A stretch of 64,000 nt of DNA from Gonatopus flavifemur (Eukaryota; Arthropoda; Insecta; Hymenoptera; Dryinidae). The stretch lies in NCBI GenBank assembly GCA_018340375.1, contig JAFFJZ010000001.1, positions 41,408,001 to 41,472,000 of the forward strand. The letters run 5' to 3'. Shown piece after piece: positions 12,315 through 22,308 of this stretch. Each line of letters opens with the position of its first letter. Within the stretch, counting starts at the first letter, position 1. A program made the translations under genes and the position numbers. Below the pieces are notes generated by a model that worked only from the letters and a program-made list of their open reading frames with translations, was not told the origin of the DNA and made no database searches.

Positions 12315-12792
12315 CTGATCAGGACGAAGGAACTCAAGTATCGAAGTCGGAGGACAATCATCGAGAAACTACATCAAACTTTAATTTCACATCATGGTAA
12401 GCCAATCAGCACTCACGTCAACTTAATTTCAGGATTTGAACAAAATAAACCAGCCCAGTCTTACCCGCGGGGTTTTTTTTGGGAAAAAGCCCTCTTGAAA
12501 TAACCCCAAGAACCCTGAAAAAAAGGAAAAAGGTGTCGAAGAAGTTACTTCTGAAAGAAGCAAATGCGAGTGAAGTGAAATCCAAAGGATAACTAAGTAT
12601 AAGTACTGAATCATAGTGGAATAAAACGCATTTCCAATCAATCTTATATTTCATAAATAGAATATACTTGATGTATAGTATCAAAATATTCGGAGATCAT
12701 TTGAAGAACGAAATTAAATTGAAATGTAGAGTAGAATGGTAGAATTTCAATTATGTATTTCACTTGTCATATCAAATGTACGTGATACAAAC
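12315..12792. other. Gene-less stretch
   Basis: No gene is seen. A G/C-rich segment with a run of eight T at about 12450-12480 (GCCCAG...CCCGCGGGG) is loosely inverted relative to about 13257-13290 (CCGGCCTGGGTCGGG). The two may be ends of an older composite element. Confidence 0.3.
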
Positions 12793-13099
12793 CACAATGT
12801 ATCCCATATGACACACAAAAAATTATTTTTCAAGAATGTGAATAGAATTCTTATTGAACTCTTTTCAAACTGATGAATTCATCGAAAACTTCGAAAGTGC
12901 GAACTCTATTTCACTTACATTAACGAGGTCTTTGAGAGTAATGAAACGATCTAAAAAGCCATTCAGAAGAACTCGTTGATGTTAGTGGAATAGAACATTT
13001 TCAGAATTCTTCATGAATTCTTAACTTCGAAAAGAGTACCACAAGAATTCTATCAATATTCTTGAGAAAGAATTCTTCGTATGTTATATGGGATGTGAG
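12793..13099. mobile_element. Palindromic element with ATCCCATATGACA-type ends
   Basis: The left half (ATCCCATATGACACAC, then TTCAAGAATGTGAATAGAATTC) and the right half (GAATTCTATCAATATTCTTGA, then GTATGTTATATGGGAT) are inverted, with scattered mismatches. Exact ends and duplication are not clear. No coding capacity. Confidence 0.5.
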
Positions 13100-13526
13100 A
13101 CCGTGATATGAACGAACGATCAATTTGGATTTCAAATCAACAAAGCCATAAAATTAATCAAAACTATCAAAAACATAAATCTAATAATAATAACCAAAAT
13201 GCCAAATTACAAAAAACACATGAAACTTAGAAAAGCCCCGAAAATCTACTTCATTGTAAAAAAAACCGGCCTGGGTCGGGTGTTTGCCAAAAACCCTGCT
13301 TAATTTGTCTACATAATAATTGGCAATAGTATACACTTCGAAAATCATATGTAACCCCTATAAGGGTTTTCTTTCCTCTGATCGTGGGTAAATGATTTCT
13401 TCATCAAAAACAGAAGATTCTTGCTCCACATTGACGAACCATTTTGATTCCAAATGTCGAATCCTTCGAAAAGTGAGAACAAAGTAAAAAGTCCTCTAAA
13501 GCACGGTGACAAGTTTCTCCACCCAT

Positions 13527-14141
13527 CACGGAGAAAAATGCAGGTCGAAAATATAGTAATCTTTAATAAAAATTGGAGAATATTTCTCAAAGTCTAAGAG
13601 TATCTAAATCTTAATTGCATAATAAAGATAAAACGATTCACATTGTTGTAGAATTGTATTCGAGAAACAATGAAAAATTATCAATACTTGATAAAAAATA
13701 GAGAAACATATGAACTTCCCAAAAGTCGCGTATGAAATTTCACAAAGTGAATAGTAAGATATTTAAATTTTGTTATTATTTTTGCAAAATTTCACGCGCG
13801 ACTTTTGAAAACTTCATATGTTTCTCTATTTTTTATCAAGTATTGATAATTTTTCATTGTTCTTCGAATGCAATTCCACAAAAAAGTGAACCGTTTTATC
13901 TTTATTATGCGTTTAAGAAAAACTCTCACACGGGAAAAAAGAAATAGTTGCAGCAACTACTTAAATAGTCGATTTTCGATCATCTACTTAAGTAGCTGCA
14001 GCAACTACTTAAGTAGATGGTCGAAAATCGACTATTCAAGTAGTTGCTGCAACTATTCTTTTTTTTCCGTGCAGATTTTAAGAAATATTCTCAAATTTTT
14101 ATTCAATATTACTATATTTTCGACCTGCATTTTTCTCCGTG
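13527..14141. mobile_element. Palindromic MITE family A, copy 1 (host of nested insertion)
   Basis: The ends are CACGGAGAAAAATGCAGG and its exact inverse, with AT on both sides (13525-13526, 14142-14143). Long arms face each other, for example ATCAATACTTGATAAAAAAT against its inverse. Copy 2 lies at 33523-33983. This copy is longer because a second element (13929-14071) sits in its right arm. A further imperfect inverted match (GTTTCTCCA...TGGAGAAAC) extends outside the ends. Confidence 0.8.
13929..14071. mobile_element. Nested near-perfect hairpin element
   Basis: It starts CACGGGAAAAAAG and ends CTTTTTTTTCCGTG, flanked by CA at 13927-13928 and 14072-14073. Its two arms (AGTTGCAGCAACTACTT, GTCGATTTTCGA, CATCTACTTAAGTAG and their inverses) match almost base for base. 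The family A copy at 33523-33983 lacks it at the equivalent point, which shows the insertion directly. Confidence 0.8.
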
Positions 14142-14455
14142 ATGGAGAAACTTTATTGCCACCATGTTCTTGAGGTAAATTTCAATAGAGCGAGAACAGA
14201 TATTCATTTGAAACAATGATCCATTCTAAACCAATGCATAATTTATCACAACACTTTTCACATTTTCCAATCCCATTTTGAATTACTTTCTCTGTGAAAA
14301 AATCAATTCAATTCAATCATTCGAGGAATCATTTATCATTCTTCGATGTCTCAGGTGCACGATCTCACGCAGTTGAGCACTCGATTGGATTACAAACAAG
14401 TTCAAACAGATGAATTTTTCAGCGCTTTGTAGTTTATACGTTTCAACGATCGCTG

Positions 14456-14599
14456 CACTGAGAAGAAGCGTTTAGTTGAATATTAGACAGCTAGGAAATT
14501 TAGTCACTCTAAATCAAAATTTCTATTTAAGCCAGCTAAAATTTAGCTTGGACAAATAAATTTTAATTGCCGCTGCTATGGGTACTTTTCCTCTCAGTA
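14456..14599. mobile_element. Small MITE family B, copy 1
   Basis: It begins CACTGAGAAGAAGCG and ends TTTTCCTCTCAGTA, with TG on both sides (14454-14455, 14600-14601). The interior (TTTAGTTGAATATTAGACAG, then GCTAGGAAAT) is shared with 51677-51796, and part of it with about 27013-27060. Confidence 0.55.
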
Positions 14600-14830
14600 T
14601 GAGAAGTGGTGGTGATTCCATTTTCAAAAATTTGTTCTAAATTTTTATATGAAAGATGAATATCAGTTCAATTTTCTATAAACTAATTATCCAAAACAAT
14701 AATTTCACGCTACAACTCCAAAGCAATGGACTTACAAAAAACTTTGGAATGTAATCAAAGAAATTACACAGAAAAATAAAAGAACATAAAAAACAAAAAA
14801 AAATCAAACCATCCACGACCAGGTGAATTC

Positions 14831-15106
14831 ATGACATTGTATGTACAGAGGTATTCATTTTTCTCATATCCTAGGAAAGCTGCTGTTATTTCTCACGCTG
14901 CTCATATAGGAGCACGGCTCGCTTGGTGTGTATACAAGTTTTACGCTAGACGCTACAGTATGAGTTGTACAATAAACGATGCTTTGTACAAGCTGCGACG
15001 TCGCCTCTATCACGCGCCTAATGGCACGTGGACATCTGTGCGCATTGCTGTTCAGGATCACACGAAACGTATCTTTCTGCACATCTGCGAAGTATATAGA
15101 GAGTAA
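14831..15106 (+). CDS. Unrecognised small open frame in a G+C-rich island
   Basis: An ATG-started frame of 91 codons lies in a block (about 14870-15110) that is visibly richer in G+C and CpG than its AT-rich surroundings. The product would be basic, with many arginines and several cysteines and tyrosines (for example DALYKLRRRLYHAPNGTW). No signal peptide, membrane segment or known motif is apparent. The minus strand is also open over much of the block, so the base composition alone could explain the length. It could be an exon, a fragment of a transposon gene, or non-coding. I do not assign a function. Confidence 0.2.
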   Translation: MTLYVQRYSFFSYPRKAAVISHAAHIGARLAWCVYKFYARRYSMSCTINDALYKLRRRLYHAPNGTWTSVRIAVQDHTKRIFLHICEVYRE

Positions 15107-15637
15107 TATTTCTCACTCGACGAATATTTTAGGTATTTTTTGTTGTATTGCAATTGTCATTCATTCAAACAAATGTTAAGAGTTCTGTCCTAAACTATTG
15201 TTTCATCAGCGGGTCATTGACATTAAAGCTTTTCAAGCACGATAATCTCGGTAAATGAATTTTTAACATTTCACTTGTAATTGCAATGGGACGCATGAAT
15301 CATGGAGGAACAACTGATTGTCTGTTGAATTCAATGACAGCGTATTATCAGCCGTTAATAGACTGCTTGCATATTCATGTCTCTTGGAGCTCTCTCCCTC
15401 TCCCTTGATTTTGTCGGCTAAATTATATTGTTCATAATCTCCCAGGTGAGTGCTACTGAAACCTGGAGTTCAAACCTCAATTGCATATGTCTTAATATGA
15501 CATCAGTTAATTATATCCATTAACGTAGGAATAATGTCCCTGTACATTCGAGTCAAATGTATTAGTCTTTATATGGATAATTTACACGATATTATCCATC
15601 CATTTTCAAATTTCAAGGAAAATTGATTGACTGATCC

Positions 15638-15975
15638 AAGGGCCATGGAGTCCTTCAAGGAATGGACAAAATTTTGCTACGTACTTTCCAATCAACTAAG
15701 CAATAAACACAAATTTTTAATCCACCATGATGAAGCGAATGACTTACATTGAACTTTGAATATGAAATTGGAACTGCAAATGATTGCTGAAAATTATGCA
15801 AACGGTTATAAACATATTAACCTTTAGGAATGTGTTTTGAGGTTTGGATTTATATTTAGAGCCAAATCCTAGCAGGGAACTTTATTGCTATATATTTCGA
15901 ATTTGTAATTATTGCTTAGTTATTTAAAAACTACGCAGCAAAATTTTGTTCGTTTTTTGATGCTCCATGACCCTT
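15638..15975. mobile_element. Palindromic element with AAGGG...CCCTT ends
   Basis: AAGGGCCATGGAG on the left faces CTCCATGACCCTT on the right. The arms continue with GACAAAATTTTGCTACGTA against ACGCAGCAAAATTTTGTTCG and CAACTAAGCAATAA against TTATTGCTTAGTTA-like sequence. A clear target duplication is not visible. Non-coding. Confidence 0.55.
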
Positions 15976-16098
15976 AATGTTCATTTTTACAAAAATGCTC
16001 TCTCAATTGTTTTGTTGATTTGTTGAAAAACAGCCAAACGGATGGGTACCAAATCAAAATTGTTCCTCAACATCAGAAGAACAGATATTTCAAAGGTC

Positions 16099-16302
16099 TC
16101 CCAAAACCATGAAGCTGAAACTGGCAGTCGTAGAGCTAGCAGCCGATTGTCATAGTTTTTCACATAAAATGTTTATTGAAGATTCGAGGACTGGAATCGT
16201 TCAGTGGGATGCTACTTAATCGATTTCTTATATGAACAAAGCTCTAACAACGTTTAATCGACAGTTACAAGAACTGGCTGCTAGTTTCAGCTTCATCCCA
16301 AG
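16099..16302. mobile_element. Inverted-repeat element with GAAGCTGAAACTGGCAG arms
   Basis: The segment ATGAAGCTGAAACTGGCAG (about 16109-16127) is matched in inverse by CTGCTAGTTTCAGCTTCAT (about 16279-16297). CCCAAAACC on the outside left faces a similar inverse on the right. Non-coding and short. Confidence 0.45.
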
Positions 16303-17589
16303 ACCCAAGTTACCCCCATTCAAAGGAAATCAAGAGAACAAATATATTCTTTCCCGTGTTTCATTCATCCTATACTTTATTTTCAATAATTCCATTGAAA
16401 ACGAACGGCCATATAAACCATTGAACTTACCTCCACTGCCGTGGTGAGATTGTGACCGTTTGCGCACAGAAGTTTTATGCTTTGTGGGAGTTCACTACAA
16501 GCCTATATGAATTTCTGGAAGAATTATATCTAAGATGAAGCTTCTCATAACCAATATGTAATAGTATTATTTCTGATTGAATAATAATACAACATAAACT
16601 CTCAAGTAATATTAATTCTATTTGATGAACTGTTTACCGAACAAGCGTGTATCCAGCTCCGAAGTGGACATAGCAGGGAAAAGGTTTTCTCTTATGTACA
16701 GGAATTATGAAAAAAATTTTCATAGCATAAAGCTGTCGATTCATCTCTCTCTGTCTCTCTTCCCTTCTCTCTATTCAATAACTCAAATGTAGCGAAGAAT
16801 CTTCTACTATTGGAAGAGATTAAGAAGAAAGGTTACGATTTCCAAACGGATAATACGTTTAACAAAGTATCGAATTTAACGCTTTAAAGTAACTCATAAG
16901 AAAACTTCTCGTGTTCTGCAGATAATCCATGCCATGAATACCACGGATTTCCTACCGGGAATCGCATCTCCGGTTATCGGGATGAGCATAAACAAGCGTT
17001 ATGAGTCCTCCCCTACGTGAATCGAGTCGAATCATTTTATCGCTATATGATTTACATGGAAATGTGTACGGCGCAACGTTTGAATATTCAACGATTCCAA
17101 TACCAACAGAGAGAAAATATATTTAATTCGATTGAAATTTGATTTCCATAACAATGTTGATTGTTGATTTTTGATGAGTTGATCAATTTCTTCAAATTGA
17201 AATTTTATATGTTCACTGTCGAATATTTGACAGATTGTTATTGTTATCGTGAATACAATGTGTTGTCATTACTTTTAGCATCATTCGATACGTTCCATAA
17301 CAGTTTGGAATATTATTATTCTAATGTTGTAATTTATAAAATTCAATGTATCAGCGAGTGATGGAAGGAAAATTTCGAAAATGAGGTGATGTTAAAGAGC
17401 AACTTGAAATATCATAAATATGGTAGGATAAGGGTAACGAAGCCAAAATTAACGGAGGAAATGCGATACCTTGGTAGACAAAGTGGAGAGGTTTTCTGAT
17501 CAGCAGTTAGATTTTGTCCAAAAATGTTCTTTCGAGAAAAACTAGTTGCAATTCAAGTTGTCACAACACAATCCCTATAACAGCCATTA
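16303..17589. other. Gene-less stretch
   Basis: Only short AT-rich frames are present. A CT-rich low-complexity tract lies at about 16745-16775. No element ends were recognised. Confidence 0.35.
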
Positions 17590-17791
17590 CACTGCAAATC
17601 AAGTATTTTATTTTAATACGCTAAAAGTGTTTAGATAGTGTAGTCCCTTTGTGAACACTTAAAAGTGTGTAAGTATGTTAATAAGTGTTTTACAATAAAA
17701 CATTTCATCCACTTTGTGAATGAATATACACGCTTTTCAAACCTGTAAAAAGACACTACACGGTTTGACCACTTTGAGTGTTTGTTGTAGT
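17590..17791. mobile_element. MITE family C, copy 1 (AAGTGTTT-rich)
   Basis: It begins CACTGCAAATCAAGT after TA (17588-17589) and ends near GAGTGTTTGTTGTAGTA. The interior repeats words such as AAGTGTTT, AACACTT and AAAAGTGTGTAAGTATG. The second copy at 27064-28037 shares both ends and the AATACGCT and CACTTAAAAG.GTGTAA words but is split by an insertion. Confidence 0.5.
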
Positions 17792-18569
17792 ACGTGCAAC
17801 CACCTCGTATCTTCCATGTAGGATGGATCGAGTTCACGATGATCAAAACTTTTGTAGAACAAAATGAATAAGTTATTGGGCTAGGTTATCACTTTATTGA
17901 ATAGAATTGATTCAGCTCCAAACTCTTACAAAACCCTCAACTTTTGGATGAAATAAATAATTCAAATTTCGAGATAAAAGTAACGAATGCAAGTGGAAAG
18001 AAAAACAAATTCGAAATTATTGAAGGAGAAAAACGGAAATTAGATTATCATGGAAAGGGAAAGTCGAGTTTCCCATCTTCTGAGCAATAAAGAAAAAGAG
18101 ACCATGATAAGAGATAACTCAAACCTTAAAGTACTTCGATCCGAATAAAGGGAAAGAGTGGTCATGATCGTGTTTTCAAGAGATTTCTTTGAATTGATAT
18201 TCCTACACATAAATTCCGTACTTTGGAATGAAATTCCATGTCCTTACTGCTCAGTTTCTTTGACATATTTTTCATTCGTTTGGGTTCATTATTGAACCCT
18301 CGTAATCGAAAAACCAATTTCTCAAATGAATACGAAGAGAAATATGTTATTTTTTTTTGTCGAAAAAATGCAATAATCAACATTCCACAAGAATTCAAGG
18401 CTTGGCGAGAATCAAAATTCAAGCAACCGGGAATTGGAACGAATAAATGTCTTTTTGTTGATGCTTTCAGATCGCTCTATATGTTTTACTTTTACCAAGA
18501 AGATTTTGGTAACGTTATTTAAGCCCTAAAAAATACATCCAACCAAATGAATTTACTTTAGATCACCTA
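17792..18569. other. Gene-less stretch
   Basis: No supported gene or element. The longest frames here are AT-driven and lack recognisable protein features. Confidence 0.35.
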
Positions 18570-18733
18570 CCCAAGTAGAAATTCTATAATCATTGACGAG
18601 TTTTGTAACTGGACAGAAACTAGACACTTGCAAGTATGTCACCAGAACCTTACGAGGCAGTCGCAAGTGTCTAGTTGTTGGCTAGTTAAGGGTTGAGGGT
18701 AACTTGTCAATGACTAGAGCATTTCTACTAGGG
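18570..18733. mobile_element. CCCTAGTAGAAAT family element, short copy
   Basis: Left end CCCAAGTAGAAATTCTATAA and right end ATTTCTACTAGGG are inverted. Inside, TCATTGACGAGTT faces AACTTGTCAATGA, and CTAGACACTTGC faces GCAAGTGTCTAG. Related ends occur at 36338, 39267 and 51175. Confidence 0.6.
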
Positions 18734-18773
18734 ATGAATGTTGTTTTTTTTCACACTGAAACGATACGCTGTA

Positions 18774-19032
18774 CTCTCTAAATTCTTTGGAGTGAATATT
18801 CACTCTTCAAAGAGTCAAAATACTGCAACTCTAGAACGGAGTGGGAGCTCAACTCTTGAAGAGTGAAATTTCACTCTTTAAGAGTCAATATTCACTCTTT
18901 TCCCTAAGAGTGAGTTTTTCACTCCAAACACCAGAGTTGATTTCCACTCTTATAGAGTGAAAATTCACTCTTTCGGAGTTGCAGTATTTTCACTCGGCAA
19001 GAGTGAATTTTCACTCCAAGGAATTTAGAGAG
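18774..19032. mobile_element. Palindromic element, CTCTCTAAATTC ends, TA duplication
   Basis: The ends CTCTCTAAATTC and GAATTTAGAGAG are perfect inverses, flanked by TA (18772-18773, 19033-19034). The whole body is built from CACTCTT/AAGAGTG words at short intervals, so many alternative hairpins are possible. A diverged relative starts at 58418, and the first bases of the window (about 1-60) may belong to another truncated copy. Confidence 0.7.
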
Positions 19033-19141
19033 TAGAAAAAAGAGATATCATAATCAATTATAGTACTTCCAGAAATCCGTCCGTTCCGTACTTGTTAAGG
19101 AATTTACCCCGAGTCAAAACGTAAAACCTGATTTAGCTCTG

Positions 19142-19287
19142 ATTCGTTGCGTATTACGGAGTGATTCAGGTTTGATTTCATTTTTCACCCTGATCTCACC
19201 CTGTTCTTGTTTTCAAACTTCTCATTCGACCTAATTTTAACCTCCTTTCGACCTGATTAAACTCTGGATCGTTGCGTATTACGGAGT
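19142..19287. repeat. Pair of direct repeats GTTGCGTATTACGGAGT
   Basis: The segment CGTTGCGTATTACGGAGT occurs at about 19145-19162 and again at about 19270-19287, roughly 125 bp apart in the same orientation. The surrounding words (GATTCAGG, GACCTGATTAAACTC) are also related, suggesting two diverged tandem units or subterminal repeats of an old element. Confidence 0.45.
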
Positions 19288-20157
19288 TGACCAGGCTTCA
19301 AAATGTATTACAATTTTTCGACTAGGGACTATAAACTAGTGGTAAAGATCTCATGAAGTCTGGAATTTTGTGTTGAATTTATGAAAAACTTCATACGCAT
19401 ACATATATTGGGAATTGATGTCCCATTCAGTGGTTCAAATTTTCCGGTTGCTATACAGGTACAGGAAAATTCCGATCATTTCTGACACTGTATTTCTCCA
19501 AATATCAGGAACTGACTTATCCACTCGCCGGAATTAATTTGAAATAAGGAGAGGTAATCATTTTTTTTCGTTCATCTTTTCACTCGAATCAGCATATTTT
19601 CCTTTTACCTCGAAGGCACAGTTTACAATTATTTACAGGTAAATATTCGAATTCATTTCAATACGAAATAATTTTCTTGAATCCAGGACAACAATAAATT
19701 GATAGGAATTTGAATTTCCGAATGAACATAAATTGAATGAAATGGACGTTTATTCATGGGGAAGTATGAAATCCGATTATCGGTGTCTTTCGAAATTCGA
19801 TTGAAATCAAACGGATTGAAAATCCATTCCACAAATACAAGCAAAAAATACTCCGTCAATAAATTAACAAATGAATTCCCTGGTTTGTGTTATCCTTGTA
19901 ATGGATATTTCATAAAAGGGGGGTTCTATAGCTCTCATATAATTTCTGATTTCGATGTAACTCAGTGGATTTGATTGCCTCATAGAGATAAAAAACAATA
20001 CCACTTACTTTTTTTAAAGGATATTCCTTGTACTTTTTTTCTGTTCTAATCGTTCAAAATTGGAGCTCCTACTGTATCTTTCCTATCCCGAAAATTTTAT
20101 TTCGCAAGATGTAAATTTTACAACTTTTTTTTTCTAGATGTGGAACAGTATTCGTTA
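19288..20157. other. Gene-less stretch
   Basis: No supported feature is seen. AT-rich frames on both strands overlap at 19653-19974, and neither shows protein features. Confidence 0.3.
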
Positions 20158-20339
20158 CAATAAAAACACGATTTGTTACAGCGTAACGAAACTCGAACGC
20201 AAAGGAACTTTTTGCTTGACTGAAATAAAATTTGTTTGCAGAAAACAAAATTTTATTAATCTTAAGCAAATTTTATTCCAATCAAAAAGTTTCTTTGAGT
20301 TCCGAATTTTTCACGCTGGAAAACATCGTGTTTTCAGTG
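20158..20339. mobile_element. MITE family D, copy 1
   Basis: The right end is GTGTTTTCAGTG followed by TA (20340-20341). The left end is CAATAAAAACACG preceded by TA (20156-20157). The interior holds arms such as AAAACAAAATTTTATT against AATAAAATTTGTTTGC and CGTGTTTT against AAAACACG. It is closely related to the neighbour at 20390. Confidence 0.5.
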
Positions 20340-20389
20340 TAGAAACTTAATACCCTCTTTGAAACTCTCAAAGTTATGTTGATCCATTA

Positions 20390-20609
20390 CACTGAAAACA
20401 CAGTTTGTTCCAACCAAACAAAATTATGGTTGAAATGAACGCAAAGAAAGTTCTTGGTTGGCTGAAATAGAATTGATGTAAGAAACTGTTGATTATTTTG
20501 GACCAAATTTTGTTTGTCCCAAACAAATTTGATTTCAGCCAACCAAAAAGTTTGTTTGCGTTCATTTCAACCAAAATTTCGTTTGGCTGGAACAAACGTT
20601 TTCTCAGTG
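20390..20609. mobile_element. MITE family D, copy 2 (AACCAAAC-rich palindrome)
   Basis: The ends are CACTGAAAACACAGTTTG and its inverse around CGTTTTCTCAGTG, with TA at 20388-20389 and 20610-20611. Arms carry GGTTGAAATGAACGCAAA against TTTGCGTTCATTTCAACC. A third, incomplete relative is at about 20950-21058 (AACCAAACAAATTTCGTTCC, ending TTTTCACTCAATG then TA). Confidence 0.7.
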
Positions 20610-21059
20610 TACAGCGGCGCTAAACTCCACATTTTCGAAGATCCACGAACAAACTTTTGTGATTGAGAGCAGAGATGGGGAGAGCCTTCATTACTCTTTG
20701 TACTTCAAATACTCTTTCAATCCCATAAAGTAGAAATTTTGAATGTCAAATTTGAAAGTACTAGGCAAGAAAAAGTAATTCAAGTACAAAAATTAACTGA
20801 GGCTGCCCAAAACGAGTTTAGATTTGAGTTCAATACCCCACCGCCTCAGCTTCCTCTTTGTTAAACAAAATACGGTAACCTAGGTATTCAAAAAAAGCTC
20901 GCAATTTAAAAAGGAATGTCAGTCCATTCTATTTTGCTATTCATTCATTAGGACAAAATGTTATTAGAACCAAACAAATTTCGTTCCAGTCGATAAAAAC
21001 TTCGTTTAAATTCCATTTAATCAAACGTTTGTTCCAGCGAAACAAGCTTTTCACTCAAT

Positions 21060-21849
21060 GTACCATTTCGTTGGCAGCAACGGCTGTTATTTTCCCCACA
21101 TCAAATAAAAATCTGACATTCAAACGAACGGGTTATGTTGAATTTCCTTTCAATCAAATTATAATTAAAAGCAATGAAAATTCCTTCTTTCAAATCAAAT
21201 GAATATTCCATATCCATCAATTTCAAACACAATATCGATTTTCAATATGAAACTTGCAAAAAAGGATGCCATGAGTAAATAAGAAATAATTAAACCCATA
21301 TATTCGATCGAATGTACTTGTCAAATATATGGAAGAAGATTTTTCATAACAATCAATAACAATTATATCCAATATGAATGACATGAGTACTGTGTCACCG
21401 TATGCTTTTGTCTCGCTCATATCAGTTCATGCCATAATCCACTTCCCTCGTCTTTTTCTCTCTTTCTACTCCCATGCATCTATGATACATATCCCACATA
21501 AAACTACGCCGGCCCTCTGTCAGAGACTTTAAGCTCCAAATTATACTACATCTCGGCGACGGTAATCTTCTCATGGTCCGATTCTCGAGGGTTCATTATA
21601 AAGTAATATTATAAAGCCTCGATCCACGACAGTCAAGTGCACGAGTCAGCGAATAATATCGCTATGAGGACCATGGACAAAGACAACCAGAATTTATTAC
21701 GAATAACGATTTCCCTGTAAATCTTCCTTCCTATCTGTCCGCTCTTCCAACTCACTGATAACAGAGCTTTTGAAAGAACGGTTTGAGGGCCAGTCGAATA
21801 TCGATGATTAATGAAATGAACAAAATTATTCACTTATTTCACACGTATA
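21060..21849. other. Gene-less stretch
   Basis: No gene is supported. A slightly G+C-richer stretch at about 21500-21620 shows no open frame of note. Confidence 0.3.
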
Positions 21850-22081
21850 CACTGAGAGAATTTTATTTGAAAAATCACCGTAGAATTCCAATGATCGAGG
21901 GACAAGTAGGAAGTTTTAAAAATATTACTGCGCATTTTGTAAAACTTATCGAAAATATCACTTTCAACTGTTTAAAAACTCACTCATTTTACAGGCTGCA
22001 CAGTAATTTTTTGGAGGATCTTTACTTACCCTTCGAGTACTGAAATTTCACGGTAATTTTTATGAGGTGATTCTTTTAGTG
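21850..22081. mobile_element. MITE family E, copy 1
   Basis: Starts CACTGAGAGAATTTTATTTG and ends GGTGATTCTTTTAGTG, with TA on both sides (21848-21849, 22082-22083). It shares its length (232 bp) and sequence with 34990-35222 and 48422-48653. Open frames across it exist in more than one copy, but this reflects the shared DNA, not a protein. Confidence 0.75.
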
Positions 22082-22092
22082 TAGATTTTTAA

Positions 22093-22304
22093 GGGGATTC
22101 ATTACTCCCTGCAAAAGTTACTAGATTCCAAATTTCTCCCCCCAGTTTTCTCAGGAACGAACACATAAAATGAAAAATAATGAATAGCTGCATTTTTTTC
22201 AATAGCCTAAGAAGATGCACCTGCTCATTAAAATTGATTCTATTCATTGATTACTGAGAAAACTGGGGGAAGAGATCTAGTAACTTGGCTTGTAGTGAAT
22301 CTCC
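22093..22304. mobile_element. Palindromic element with TTAA duplication
   Basis: Left end GGGGATTCATTAC and right end GTAGTGAATCTCC are inverted and are flanked by TTAA at 22089-22092 and 22305-22308. The arms continue with AGTTACTAGATTCC against AGATCTAGTAACTT and CCCCCCAGTTTTCTCAG against CTGAGAAAACTGGGGG. TTAA duplication fits piggyBac-type or Kolobok-type non-autonomous elements. It lies 11 bp from the family E element. Confidence 0.65.
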
Positions 22305-22308
22305 TTAA

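Noticed and set aside
13496..14165. Third, outermost palindrome around family A copy 1
   Set aside because: The inverted match beyond the ends (GTTTCTCCA and CACGGTGAC words) is short and gapped and does not extend, so it is not listed as a separate element.
21783..22043. Open frame across the family E MITE, similar to a frame across the copy at 48460-48705
   Set aside because: The peptide similarity follows from the shared palindromic DNA. The third copy at 34990-35222 does not keep a comparable frame, and there is no protein motif.
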